From Asterias amurensis (taxonomy: Eukaryota > Echinodermata > Asteroidea > Forcipulatida > Asteriidae), in the NCBI RefSeq assembly GCF_032118995.1, contig NC_092666.1, forward strand, positions 14,086,501 to 14,150,500: a DNA stretch of 64,000 bases, given 5' to 3'. The notes under the pieces are model-generated. The model made no database searches. It was given only the letters and a program-made list of their open reading frames with translations, and was not told where the DNA came from. Both the position numbers and the translations under genes were made by a program. Positions 36,401 to 63,209 of this stretch are shown piece by piece (position 1 is the first letter of the stretch; every line of letters begins with the position of its first letter).

Positions 36401-39400
36401 TCAAGCAAGGTTTCAGCTCGGATTTGGTTCAGGGGTGTCAAAATTTGCTACAAAATATTAAAAATGGGAGTCCAAATAATTATATTTAAATAAAAATTAC
36501 AGATTAAACAGAGTGTCAAAGTGTCCAAAAGACACCGAGACACAACTTTGCATTCAATGCCATTACTGCTCCATCCTTCCTATGGGACATAAAGCCGTAG
36601 GTCGTGTGTGTTGTGTAATGAGCGAAAAAGAACCCAGTTACACTTACACCATGTATTGCTTAAAAAGGAAGGGGTTTGCCTGGTGTGTCTTGCATGGTCT
36701 GCCAGCAATATGCGACATCTCACCGTGTATACCCTTCAAGGTGTTGTATTGTGGTTGCGTCGTTCCATCAAATCATTCTTAACAAGCTTAAATCAACACA
36801 AAATGGAAGACTACTTACGGTTTAAAGTGCCCAAGACTTTGCCTTCAAGTTTGGTAGACACAGACTCACACAGTTTCTCTGCGATGTCACAAGCCACGTT
36901 CTTGGCTGGGAAAAAAGGAAACATTTTTGTGATGTTAAAACGTGGCCTCTCATTTTACTCATTGTATGAACTGTTCTGAAAGCCCCTTGAACATCTTCAC
37001 TACATGAAGCATCTTGCAAAAAATAGCGGTTTCTAATATCCATTTCAGGGCCATTACCTTTCCCATAGCAATGGCACAAGGCCCCTAAACATGCATACTT
37101 TTAAAGGCAGTGGACACTATTGGTAATTATTACTCAAAATAGTTATTAGCATGAAACCTTACTTGGTTACGAGTAATGGGGAGAGGTTGATAGTATAAAA
37201 CATTGTGTGAAACGGCTAACACTGAAGTAACATAGTTTTCGAGAAAGAACAACCAACTTCGACAACCAATTGAGCTCAAATTTTCACAGGTTTGTTATTT
37301 TATGCATATGGTGAGATACATTAAGTGAGAAGGCTGGTCTTTTACAATTACCAATAGTGTCCAAGATCTTTAAAGATGATAAACTCACCAGTAAGATGGT
37401 CTCTCATTTTATTCATTGCCGGGGCCATGTCTTCCTTAGTGAGTGTCTTGGACCCAACAAGGCCCCTGAACATGTTGAAGACGCCAAAGCCACTGGACTT
37501 AGATGACCTGTTGAAAAATAAAATGATTTGGGGTTGAACATAGGAAAATTGACTAGAGAGGGATTTGAACTAATGACCTCCTGAACAACGAGCCAGCCTT
37601 CTACCAACAGAGCTATCTAGCCCTTTGTTGGCGATCTTCCTTTTTTGACAAAATGTTGTTTTTTACAAGACCAGAGTCAAACAAGACCACAGTCAACACC
37701 CACGGCAGCAGACAACACTGTGAGAACACGATCAAAACAGGAGTTTTTCAACGTCCGGAGCTGTATTATTTCACGACCAAAACTTACCGCAGAAAAATGT
37801 TTACTGCCAAGGAATGTGAATCTGTTGAAATAAGTGGCTTCTTGCAGGTAAGATTTGAGAAATGAAGCTTTGATAAATTTTTGCCACAGAAATGAGCCCT
37901 TATATGTAGGACACTGTATCTGTGTACAGTACAGAGGAAGAGTCCAACCCAACATCTTAACACAATATTTCACAGAGTAAGGTATAACCATACCGGACTT
38001 GTCCGGTCATGAGTCTACTGGCCGGACACTTAAAGAGACCTAGAGGCTGCCCTCGATCATCCTGGGCCCAACAACTTGGCCGGCCTAGCGAATTCGACCA
38101 CATGTGGCGTGAGGCTATAAGGCGTGGACACAGGAGATCGGTGCGACAGACCCTTGCTGTCACTGCGGTTGATTGATTGATTGATTGACACTTACAACTC
38201 CTTGCCTGTGGCTTGTGGCCCAGGGTAAATTTGTAGCCCCGTACGATGTACATGCACGCTACATGGAACAAGATGTGGAAAAGTAGACTTCTTATGAACA
38301 AAAGGAGTTTTTTTTTCTTGAGTAATGAGTATTAAAAAGAGATACTTGCTTACTTGCTCTTGCTCGGCTGCTGCGTCTTGACATTCCCTTTGGACTCAGT
38401 CACCTCCTCCTCTTCTTCTTCTTCGTCTTCATCCTCATCATCCTCTTCTTCACCGCTGGACTCATCGATATTCTGAAGATCACCCGCCATCGAGCCGACC
38501 ATGGCCATCTGACATCCAAAAACAAGATTGGCGATATTAGAACCTTTAAGAGACTAAAAGGCAAAGTATACCTTTGGTTTTTGGAACCGTTTGATTGTTT
38601 TAATCATATATCAATGTATATGTAAACAATAAAAACTAACATGTGAAAACTTCATTTCAAAAGGTGGTCATGTTTTTGAGACGTCGCTGAAAATCTGGAG
38701 CGAATATGTCAACACAGGAAGAATAATCCCTAACAGCAATACACAATCTGAGAACATTAATGGCAGATTCAAATTTTGGGGCAAAAAAACTGATTACTTT
38801 TTCCAAACCCACATTACTTCAAAGTGAAATGTTTCACAAAATGCTTTATACTATCGAAAGCTGAAGTAGGCTTCTAACCAAAAGTTGTTATTGACAACAA
38901 TTTTAAGAGTGATTACCAACTGTATAGCAGTGAAAGTTGTCCCCTGACCAGCACTTTACCTGTTCCTCCAATGGGAACTTCCTTCCTCCATTCATGCCTC
39001 CGTTTTCTCCATCACCGCCCTTCTCTGCACTGTAGTCCAGTCCGGCCATATCTTTAGTCGTCCCTCCATTGGTCCATTGTCTCTTCTCTTTCCCTTTCTT
39101 CTTCTTGTCTTCGATCTTATTGACTTTTCTGAAACAGCACAAATGACAAAACAGTGGGTTGGTCTGGGGTTTATTTCACAAAGAGTTAAGTTAGGACTAG
39201 TCTTAGAAGATATTAAAAACATAAAGACACTGGACACTATTGGTAATTGTCAAAGACCAGTCTTCTCACTTGGTGTATCTCAACATATGCATAAAATAAC
39301 AAACCTTTGAAAATTTGAGCTCAATTGGTCTTCGAAGTTGCGAGATAATAATAAAAGAAAGAAACAACCTTGTCACACGAAGTTGTGTGCTTTCAGATGC

Positions 39401-42400
39401 TTGATTTTGAAACCTCAAAATCTAATTCTGAGGTCTCGAAATCAACTACGTGGAAAATTACTTCTTTCTCGAAAACTATGTTACTTCGGAGTGAGCCGTT
39501 TCTCACAATGTTTCATCAGCTCCCAATTACTGGTTACCAAGTAAGGCTTTAATGTCTTTCTTCACCTTCCACTTCTAGGACCTCAGTTTGAATCATACCG
39601 AGGGCACTGTGTGGTTTGGGTTTTCACAGTCCCTACTTGATTGCATGGGTTTTCCCTCAAATAGTTCTCCTAGTTTTCCTCCAACATCTTAAGTGAAACT
39701 TCCTTCCTTGTCTTCTCTTTAAGGGCTCTTGGCTAGTACAGTGATACCAGAAAAAATGTACAATTTGTAGATAGTGTGAACTTGGTTGCCTAAAAATTGC
39801 ATGATAAAATGACTTGGGCCCAATTTCCAAAAAACATTTGGAACAGTGATTTATATTGTTTGTGACTGGTCTGCCAGATTCTGCTTTGCAGAACAATTTT
39901 CTAAGCATAGTTTACAGCTTTATAAAACTGATTGCAGGTGTGATGGGCCACCTTTAGCTTCTTGGGAGACGGAGGGAGGGATAGAGGGGGAGGAGGGGCG
40001 GAGTTAGATTTGGGTTGGGGAGAGGGGTAACTTACGGTTTCTCCACCTTCTTAGGCTTGGTCTTATTGAAGAGACGTTCACGGTTCCTCATGATAGTCTC
40101 CTCATCAAGTCGCTTTTCATCTAGGGTAGCTTTGGTCCCATTGGTAATGACCTGGGGGGCAGGGGCTGGTTCTGGCTTCACAGCTGAAACATACAGAAAG
40201 AAGGCTAAATGTAAAGTGGTTGTGATTTGCAATGTCCCTTCAGGGCCATTGTAGATAATAAGGTTGACATTTTGAATCATGTATCAGTATTCAGTCGTCT
40301 CTTATATTATTACACAAAGCTTGCCCTGAAGCATGTGGCACATATTGTCACCAACGCCACAGTTGACATACACTTAGACACCAGTAAAAGTGGAGAAAAC
40401 AGCGTTTAAAGTTGACACATTTTTAAATCAAGCATTCCTACAAAATTCTGGGGTACTTTTTATTAGTTTTCTTATAGTGGGGATTTTGAACTGCATTTCA
40501 GTACATGTATATGGTGCCTTTTGTCCTAAATTAATAAGTAAGATTTGTGTCAGTTCGTAGCAATGCAAATTTACGCAACCACAAAGCATGTGGCATTAAC
40601 GTAGCATCAAAAGCAACTATATCTCGCTGAGGAATTTAAGTTTTTGGAAGTCACTAGATTCCAAGTTATAATTTTTCAAGATTGCAAAGTCACAATAAAT
40701 ATTTTTTAGTCTCACCTGCTTTCTTGGCTTTGTTACTTTTATTTTTCTCTTCTTTCTTGGGTTCAATCTTCATGGAAGCTATAGTTTTCTTGGACTTCTG
40801 AGACTCCTCAAATGTCCGCATCTGTCACATAAGATGAAAAGATCATCATTGGATTGGAATTATTTTGTTTCTAGTAATAATTATACCCAGTTGTTATATA
40901 TATAGCTCAAATTGCCTAAATGACATCTCAAAGCGCTAATTATTTTTGTGAGGAATTACCACTCTTAATTTTTTACTCCATGAAATCCCAAATCAGTAAT
41001 CTAATCCCCAATCAGTCGTCCAATCTCCAATCAGTCATCCAAAACCCAATCAGTCGTCCAAAACCCAATCAGTCATCCAATCCCCAATCAGTCATCCAAT
41101 CCCCAATCAGTCATCCAATCCCCAATCAGTCATCCAATCCCCAATCAGTCATCCAATCCCCAATCAGTCATCCAAAACCCAATCAGTCTTCCAATGCCCA
41201 ATCAGGGGCCGATTTCACAAAGCAATAAAATTCATCGCAAGACATAGTAATTTGTATTGTGACATCACTATTTTCATAGCAACTACGATTGATTTGCAGT
41301 AACGATCAATCTTAGATCTTTGTGAAATCGGCCCCAGTCTTCCCAATCCCTTATCAGCCACTCAATCCTCAGTCAGTCATCCAATCCCCAATCAGTCATC
41401 CAATCGGTCCTCCAATCCCTAATCTGTCATCCAATCCCCAATCGGTCATCCAATCCCCAATCGGTCATCCAATCGCCAATCGGTCCTCCAATCCCCAATC
41501 TGTCATCCAATCGGTCCTCCAATCCCAAATCTGTCATCCAATCCCCAATCGGTCATCCAATCCCCAATCAGTCAACCAATCCCCAATCAGTCAGTCATTC
41601 AATCCCTAATCGGTCACTCACCTGTTTCCCTAGCTTAGCCTTGTCCCTATTCTCCCTCTCCGCCATCTGCAGAACTCGTTGGAACTCATTCGTGAAGTCA
41701 AATTTTCCAAACAAGCTCCCGATCTTTAAATCCTCTTTGTATTTATCCCTGAATTCGAGGTGGATGTCGTCGATAAACTTGTCCACGTAGGAAAGCGAGA
41801 GAATTTTTTGGTACGCGACCTGTGAGGAAAAAGAAGAGAAACATTATTATTTCAAGACTTGTTTTGTTTAACTGTGGGGCATTCTTAACCTAAGTGTCTG
41901 GATGTTTGGCCAAAGCACACTGAATTGAAACAAGGTCTTAAGAATGTTTTCTTCTTGGTGTTTGTCTTAAACATTTTATATGGTTTTTTCTTGATTCTTC
42001 TCATGTTTTTGGGAGACAAACAAATTTAAAAACAAACTTCTGCAGGGAATTTGTGCGCCCATCGGCACCCAAATTGTGGGTATCGGCCTGATACACGTTA
42101 GCATCCAGGAAAACAAATCTGAGAGAAAGATCCAAGTATGTAATTCATCCCTTCTAAAGGCCAGGGGAGGTAATACTTACAACAAAAATGAGTTCGAACT
42201 CGTTGTCTAGTTTGTACTTTAGGGTTAGGGACTCATGGTTGAATGTGTCCGTCCCTCCACGCTCCTGTGAATAATTAAAATAAAGAGAAAAATTATGGTT
42301 AATAATACGTAGTCTTTTGGGATTAAGACTAAATAATTAGTTGCGATAAACATAACCCTCCTGCCGAATAATAAGTTGAGTCGGAGATTGATCAGGATAA

Positions 42401-43194
42401 AGTGAGTCGCTGTAAAATTAAATAAAATGAGGATCCATCTTTTTTTCCCTTCGTCTATAAAGCAGGGAAACATTAGGTATCCATCCCACCTCTTTTTCAA
42501 ATATTATTTTTAATAAAAATGAATCTCATTTCAGTAAATTATATACATTTCAGTAAATTATATACTCGTATTTTATTTCATAACGAATGAAAAAGTGGTT
42601 GGGATATGGAAACCTTTCCGTAACTAACTTGCGGCGTAGTAAGCGGTATCACACACTAAAAACAAAACCTATTTAAGACTTTAAGTATTTACCATTATAT
42701 TTTCTTTATTTTTCCATAATTTTATAAGAATACTCAACCTCAATTCATTCAAAATTAAAATTAAAAACATAATTTTATATATTATTAATACTTTAAATTT
42801 ATTAATCATATTATGGGAAAATCAGGATCCCACATTTATTTTCCATTGATAATGATGATTGACTGTTCAAACACTTATTAATTTAATTAATCCCCAACTA
42901 ATTTTTCAGACAAATTCGGCATTTTTTCCACGCCAATAAATGTAGGCGGAACTACAGATACACAGTGGCATTTAAAAATACGCACTGACTAACCAGCCAT
43001 ATGGAATACAGACGACAAAAACCTCATCACAGCATTTTTGTAACACAAAAAATAGCAATTTAACACATTTCCCTTACCTGTAAGATGACACTTTTGATCA
43101 GGGCGTTGACTGATGATCCAAGGGCCTGGCATGTTCCCTGGAAATACCACAAAACAATGCCGCCCTTACTAAAAATAGTAAAAAGATCTAACAT
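33436..43194 (-). CDS. SRPRA: SRPRA, signal recognition particle receptor subunit alpha
   Basis: Fourteen coding exons: 43194-43078, 42264-42181, 41819-41622, 40821-40716, 40183-40036, 39128-38960, 38508-38354, 37507-37389, 36905-36819, 36202-36030, 35916-35703, 35125-35040, 34204-34028 and 33564-33436. Phases join throughout to give 653 residues (human 638). The N-terminus [20 protein letters not shown] and following SRX-type domain bind the membrane subunit SRPRB. A charged linker (Lys-rich, then an acidic run in exon 7) follows, then the NG domain. GTPase motifs: G440-VNGVGKST (P-loop), [11 protein letters not shown] from D470, DTAGRMQDN from D535, TKFD at 603-606 and GTGQTYRDL near the C-terminus. 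At the ER it docks SRP-ribosome complexes by reciprocal GTP hydrolysis with SRP54. Looks intact. Confidence 0.97.
33778..33925. repeat. Family F-related fragment
   Basis: GCGGTAACACCATGGGTG resembles the family F end GCGGTAACACCATAGTA. The rest is diverged. In the SRPRA last intron. Confidence 0.35.
34298..34350. repeat. Terminal fragment of TTAA family B
   Basis: TTAAAGGCAGTGGACACTAT and ATTGGTAATTACT are the family B left end; the sequence departs after about 35 bases. In a SRPRA intron. Confidence 0.6.
34458..34833. mobile_element. TTAA-flanked element, family B (copy 3)
   Basis: TTAA at 34458-34461 and 34830-34833; ends GACAATGGACACTATTGG and CCAATAGTGTCCACTGCC. Interior hallmarks run in reverse order to copy 1, so it is inserted in the opposite orientation. 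In the SRPRA intron between exons at 34204 and 35040. Confidence 0.85.
35232..35375. mobile_element. Palindromic element with TA flanks
   Basis: TAGACCTTATGCATTGACGT at the left mirrors ACGTCCTGTGCATAAGGTCTA at the right, with a CG-rich interior (TTGGCCAATG). TA dinucleotides flank both ends, as with Tc1/mariner-like elements; that class is inference. In a SRPRA intron. Confidence 0.65.
36545..36745 (+). mobile_element. SINE body fragment (type shared with 54060)
   Basis: CCATCCTTCCTATGGGACAT...AAGCCGTAGGTCG, then GTATTGC, GGAAGGGGTTTGCC and CAGCAATATGCGACA parallel the SINE at 54060-54345. The tRNA-like head is lacking. In a SRPRA intron. Confidence 0.6.
37101..37373. mobile_element. TTAA-flanked element, family B (copy 4, internally deleted)
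   Basis: TTAA at 37101-37104 and 37370-37373 with GGCAGTGGACACTATTGG and CCAATAGTGTCCAAGATC. About 100 bases are missing internally relative to copy 3. Its edge lies 15 bases from the exon ending at 37389, just inside the donor site of that SRPRA intron. Confidence 0.8.
37555..37625 (-). mobile_element. tRNA-derived SINE head
   Basis: On the minus strand GGGCTAGATAGCTCTGTTGG (A-box region) and AGTTCAAATCCCTC (B-box) are spaced as in a tRNA. No clear 3' body or acceptor-stem pairing supports a functional tRNA. In a SRPRA intron. Confidence 0.5.
37990..38190 (+). mobile_element. LINE ORF2 C-terminal fragment with (TTGA)n tail
   Basis: From about 38030 a frame reads [19 protein letters not shown] and then [17 protein letters not shown], the basic R-G-x-P-x-x-W close of many non-LTR ORF2 proteins. 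It stops in the TGATTGATTGATTGATTGA tail at 38163-38188. RTE-type LINEs often carry such tails; the clade is inference. In a SRPRA intron. Confidence 0.6.
39222..39552. mobile_element. TTAA element, family B (copy 5, end-truncated)
   Basis: The left end GACACTGGACACTATTGG is intact. The right end stops after GGTTACCAAGTAAGGCTTTAA, with the distal part lost. In the SRPRA intron next to the exon at 39128. Confidence 0.65.
39560..39690 (+). repeat. SINE-like fragment
   Basis: A B-box-like CAGTTTGAATCATACC is followed by GCATGGGTTTTCCCTC and AGTTTTCCTCCAACATCTT, a layout seen in tRNA-derived SINEs. Weakly supported. Confidence 0.35.
40985..41630. repeat. 19-bp minisatellite in a SRPRA intron
   Basis: Tandem units of the form CAGTCATCCAATCCCCAAT (19 bp) with shorter and variant units (CGGTCCTCCAATC...) run through 40985-41205 and 41338-41630. 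A 129-bp palindromic element splits the array. It reaches to the donor site of the exon ending at 41622. Confidence 0.92.
41206..41334. mobile_element. 129-bp palindromic element inserted in the minisatellite
   Basis: The ends GGGCCGATTTCACAAAG and CTTTGTGAAATCGGCCC are perfect inverted repeats. CAG stands on both sides (41203-41205 and 41335-41337) as a 3-bp target duplication. Because the host array is regular, the limits are exact. A 3-bp duplication is known for PIF/Harbinger-type elements; class is inference. Confidence 0.85.
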
Positions 43195-43855
43195 CTTGGC
43201 TAATTTTACTGGTAATTCGTGGCCAGATGATTATTTTCTGATGTGTATTTATTTTACGCTGGTGTTTCGCAACTCAGCTCAGTATTGCGTGGTAAGCAAG
43301 GCGTGGGGAATACCTCGTGTGTGTACCAGCTAGAAATAAGACGACGTCATCCGGATATTACCGACGGCTGTTGTATAATTTATGATTAATAAAAGGCACC
43401 GGTTGAGTAACTTGCCTCCGCATAAAACAGTCACAAAGATTTGGCGGGGCGGAGGGGGCGGGGCTGGGGTGGATACCTGAGGGACAGGGGAGTGACTTTT
43501 GGTTGTTTTTTTTTGCTCAAGGGAGTTATTAAATATTCGTACCAGAGAAGGAAAATTATGTTGAAACATTTGAACCGGTGCTAATTTTTTAATTTTTTTT
43601 AACCAAGTAATAACCCACTCAAAAAAAAAAAAAGTTGCATACCAGGTTGTATTATAATAAACTTGACTGTGATTCATTGCTTAGCTTAGGGCAATTACAG
43701 ATTGATTGGCTTCTGACTGGCAGCCCCCACCCCCCCCCCCGCCCCCCCCCCCCAACAAAAAAAAAAAAAAAATCAATAAAATGAACAAATATATTGCAAC
43801 TTGAAGGAAATATGAAGACTTCCAACACATGGCTTATAGTAGTTCAGCTGTTACA
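43195..43855. other. SRPRA upstream region
   Basis: This must contain the SRPRA promoter and 5' UTR (minus strand). I see no TATA box that I can support. Homopolymer C and A runs lie at 43728-43772. Several overlapping open frames have no recognisable content. Confidence 0.35.
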
Positions 43856-44245
43856 TTAAAGGAACACGTTGCCTTGGATCGGACGAGTTGGTCAAAACAA
43901 AAGCGTTTGTAACCGTTTTTTATAAAATGCATATGGTTGGAAAGATGTTTTAAAAGTAGAATACAATGATCCACACAAGTTTGCCTCGAAATTGCGTGGT
44001 TTTCCTTCTACTGTGCGAACTAACATGGTCGGCCATTTATGGGAGTCAAAATTTTGACCCCCATAAATGGCCGACGTGTTAGTCGACAAGGTAAAAGGAA
44101 AACCACGCAATTTCGAGGCATGTTTGTGTGGATCATTGTATTCTACTTTTACAACATCTTTCTACCCATATGCATTTTATAAAAAACGGTTACAAACGCT
44201 TTTCAAAGACCAACTCGACCGATCCAAGGCAACGTGTTCCTTTAA
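43856..44245. mobile_element. TTAA-flanked fold-back element, family A (copy 3)
   Basis: TTAA at 43856-43859 and 44242-44245. Ends AGGAACACGTTGCCTTGGAT and ATCCAAGGCAACGTGTTCCT; centre GGGAGTCAAAATTTTGACCC at about 44040-44060. It is almost identical to the copy at 56041-56431. Confidence 0.88.
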
Positions 44246-44672
44246 TACAGAGATAGCTGATTCAAGTCAAATTGTCTTTGTTCAATCCAAGTTTGTATGT
44301 GAAATTCCTGCCCCCCCCCCCCCTACATAAAAAAAGCAGATTAAATTTGCCCCTCCAGAATAATATTTTCCATGAATGGGCATGCAAATTAATATTAAGC
44401 ACGCACCCTTTTCTCTCAAAAAACAAACACAAATTTTTAACCCAAAAAATTCAACCAAGTGCATAAAGATTCCTGACCTTTTACAAAGAGCATTAAATGC
44501 TTTGTTTATTCATTCTCCCATTCTCTTAATATTGAACACCAGTCCATTTACAATAGTTTACTCTATTTATAATTTCTTATGAAAGAACCACTGATGTTAA
44601 ATATGTTTAATTGACTAATCTGAATAATCTGAAAACAGAACTAATTTATTACAGAAAATAATGATATTTGAA
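44246..44672. other. Intergenic sequence
   Basis: A C-run is at 44313-44324. Open frames 60-70 codons long have no recognised domain. Nothing else was found. Confidence 0.35.
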
Positions 44673-45029
44673 GGTGTTTGAAGGGAGGGTATACATTTGG
44701 TAATTATTCTAAAAAAAATTATCATCAAAGCTTTCTTGATGAAGACCACTGGAGAGCTGTCGGTATCATAAAACATTCAGGAAAGACTTAGCCTTTTTGA
44801 AGTAATGAAGGTTTGGAGAAAGAGGTAACTTTTCACCCCAAAAAATGAATCTGAGAAAAGCATTTGTTCTATGCAACAAGGGTGGGTTTTTTCCTTTGTT
44901 ATTTTCTTGAAACTTTGATGACCAATTGAGTCAAAACATTCACAGGTTTGCTATTTTATGCAAATGTTGGGGCACACCGAGTGAAAATACTGGTCTTTAA
45001 CATTTACCAAAAGTATACCCTGCCTTTAA
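44673..45029. mobile_element. TTAA element, family B variant (copy 6)
   Basis: The left end GGGAGGGTATACATTTGGTA mirrors TACCAAAAGTATACCCTGCC before TTTAA at 45025-45029. The interior has GAGAGCTGTCGGTATCATAA, CAAGGGTGGGTTTTTTCC and CACAGGTTTGCTATTTTATG, the diverged family B hallmarks. Confidence 0.7.
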
Positions 45030-45375
45030 AAATTAAACTAAAATTGTCACAATTTAGGAAGATATATTACCTGAACAAAATTAGTAATTACAAAGGATGA
45101 TACTAACTTACCAAAAAAGATATCGAACTAATTATTCGCCTACCTTGATTTGAAAAGAGGTAAAATAAAAATCAGTTGATGTTTTCAAAATGTGTGACCT
45201 CCGATTCCATTCGCTAAACCAAACTTACGAAAAACAAGAGTTGCGCGCATACTGCTGGGCAGAAATCAATAGAGGACAAATGGTAATGAGAGACTTTTGT
45301 GGTGAAACTTAGCAGACATCCAAAACATCAGGGTTGAGAAAATTTTGGTGACACACCGACCAGAAAAAGTTTGAA

Positions 45376-45754
45376 GTTAATGCTTTATTAAACTCAAAAT
45401 AAATGTTAACATAAAAACTTACTTGTTAACGCGCAATGGAAAGCTGTAAATACATGTAGTACAAAACATTGTGAGAAACAGCTCCCTCTGAAGTAATGTC
45501 GTTTTTGAGAAAGAAGTAATTTCTCACTATTAATATTTAAATTGAATTTGAGACCTCACCCAAGCATCTGAAAGCACACAACTTGTGAGACAAGGGTGTT
45601 TTTTTCTTCCATTATTCTCTCACAACTTCAACGACCAATTGAGTTAAATTGTTCACAGGTTTGTTATTATTAATGCACTATGTTGAGATACACCAAGTGA
45701 GAAGACTGGTCTTTGACAATTATTACCAGAGGTGTCCAGTGCCAGTATCTTTAA
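45376..45754. mobile_element. TTAA element, family B (copy 7)
   Basis: The interior matches copy 1 closely (GTGAGAAACAGCTCCCTCTG, AAGGGTGTTTTTTTCTTCC). The right end is GGTGTCCAGTGCCAGTATCT plus TTAA at 45751-45754. The left terminus is diverged. Confidence 0.65.
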
Positions 45755-46748
45755 AACAACCTTCTGGTTTTTCTTTTAAAGGACTGGGTTCCGCTTTCTA
45801 GTGTTTTTCAAGTGTTTAGGTCAACTATTTTACAGGTAAAAAACCTTGAAACGTGCCAAGAAAACGAGAGGGACAAGTTATTGAATTGGATGCCAGCTAT
45901 CATCACAAAGGTTTACCCAATACTATCACTTATTGATGTTTTGTCCACAACATGTAATTATGAAGATAACTCGGTGCTACGCACTGTTAAATAACCCTCT
46001 ACATAAATAACCCTTTTACAATATATACAACGTCAGCTTAGCTTTTACGCAGACATTACAGTGACTTCACAAGTCCATCTTTAAAAAAAGGCGACATAAC
46101 AATGTCTTCCCAACTAGCCCATCTACAGCCATCCTCGAACCCCAAAACCTGTCAAAATCACAAACTATGATTCTTCTTTATACTGTTGGACTGTGGATGG
46201 CACTCCATTTCATGAACGAATATCACAAAACAAAAATACAAAGCTTGGTAGTCGATTGCCTACCGAAGCCTACCAAAACTTATATGCGATTTGGACTTGT
46301 TCCTTTTTTATTCAAACTGGTGGGAAGACCAAGGTTTCAAGGAGCAGCTTCAGCCAGTATAAGCCACTTCAAGAAAGTCCATATACTACAACCGTTTAGT
46401 CTGTGAATAGTGTTTGGCATTGGTAGCCAAAACTCATGCAAGGGTTTTGTGTTTATGCAAGACATTTTTAGATTGTAATTACTGGTGACATAATCCATTG
46501 ACGCAAATTGTCCGTTACAATTAATTGTTGTTTTTAATAAAAAATATATTGCTTAGCGACACAACAATGTTGACATACTCTGCTTAATAATCCATTTAAA
46601 TAGATTAACTACTTTGTCCAAAACTGTTTATTACACATACTAAGGAGTGAGGTCAAGGGTTAAAGGTTATTCCCAGTTGCAGCATGATGACCCCTGTTAT
46701 TACTACTGCCTTAAACTTGTGATACAAAATGATACATCAAACAGTACC
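45755..46748. other. Intergenic sequence, nothing recognised
   Basis: Two overlapping frames at 46167-46406 lack recognised motifs. No repeat family or exon signature was found. Confidence 0.35.
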
Positions 46749-47128
46749 TTAAAGGAACACTTTGCCTTGGATCGGTCGAGTTGGTCTTTGAAAAGCGTTT
46801 GTTATAAAATGCATATGGGTAGAAAGATGTTGTAAAAGTAGAATACAATGATCCACACAAACATGCCTCGAAATTGCGTGGTTTTCCTTTTACCTCGTCG
46901 ACTAACACGTCGGCCATTTATGGGGGTAAAAAATTCGACTCCCATAAATGGCTGACCATGTTAGTTCGCACAGTAGAAGGAAAACCACGCAATTTCGAGG
47001 CAAACTTGTGTGGATCATTGTATTCTACTTTTAAAACACCTTTCCAACCATATGCATTTTATAAAAAACGGTCACAAACGCTTTTGTTTTGACCAACTCG
47101 TCCGATCCAAGGCAACGTGTTCCTTTAA
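46749..47128. mobile_element. TTAA-flanked fold-back element, family A (copy 4)
   Basis: TTAA at 46749-46752 and 47125-47128. It is the same subfamily as copies 3 and 6 but inserted in reverse. The two copies 3 and 4 lie about 2.5 kb apart in opposite orientation. Confidence 0.87.
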
Positions 47129-47179
47129 AATTGAAGAGATGTCTCTAATAATTTGTTAAGTGAATTATTACAATTTCCC

Positions 47180-47300
47180 TGTTTTGCCCCAACTGTTGAT
47201 TCCGCCCAACTATGGTTAGGATCAGCCCAAATATAGTTGTGATCTACCCAAATACAATTGGGCTGGGGCCCCAACTACAGTTGGGTCATTTCCATAGTCA
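47180..47300. repeat. Short tandem 'AACTATAGTTGGG' cluster
   Basis: CCAACTATGGTTAGG, CCAAATATAGTTGTG, CCAAATACAATTGGG and CCAACTACAGTTGGG are four related palindromic units of about 25 bp spacing at 47207-47284. Confidence 0.6.
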
Positions 47301-47577
47301 GTACTCTTTTTTTCCCAGTGCTGTCTCACAAGAACGTCTCCTACTATTATCAACGAATGGTCAAGAATTGTATGCTCCACCAATCTACGAAACACTTTAA
47401 TCACCCAATGAAGATGCTCGTATACTGCCACGCTTCCCTACAAATATGACAGGATTTAACGTGGCTCTGTACTCATGGGAGAAATGTGTTGCTGTGACCC
47501 CCCCCCCCCCACAGCCCAGCAACCCCCAGTATTTCCTAGTTACTACCATCGTCTCATTGCGAGACATAACAGTCCTT

Positions 47578-47722
47578 TTAAGGCTGAGTTATAGTCGGTC
47601 GCGCGATGGTCGGGCGATGGAAATCTTGACGCGCGATCATAAAAAGATAGGCCTCAGTCTTAGGATTGCGCGCAAGATTTCCATCGCGCGACCATCGCGC
47701 GACCGACTATAAACCGGCCTTT
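47578..47722. mobile_element. CG-rich hairpin element
   Basis: The left arm TTATAGTCGGTCGCGCGATGG mirrors CCATCGCGCGACCGACTATA at the right, and GGAAATCTTG pairs with CAAGATTTCC further in. The outer bases AAGGCTG and CGGCCTT also pair. It has an unusually high CG dinucleotide content in an AT-rich setting. No coding capacity. Confidence 0.75.
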
Positions 47723-47867
47723 ATGCAGCTCTGCAAGCACATGCTCAGTATTAGGCACATAGGCCTGAGCACATGCACTACTGGCGAGAACTGTGAAAAA
47801 GGACCCGTCAAAAAGTCTCCCATTGATTTATTCCATAAACTTTCTCTCAGGTATGAACTTTGACCTT

Positions 47868-63209
<15,342 letters not shown>

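Noticed and set aside
40985-41630. CRISPR-like regular repeats
   Set aside because: Units are directly adjacent with no unique spacers and lie in an intron of a eukaryotic gene; this is a minisatellite.
43892-44330. Repeated small proteins such as MRGFPFT...SAIYGG and MADVLVDKVKG
   Set aside because: The same peptides come from every family A fold-back element in both directions, so they reflect the palindrome and not genes.
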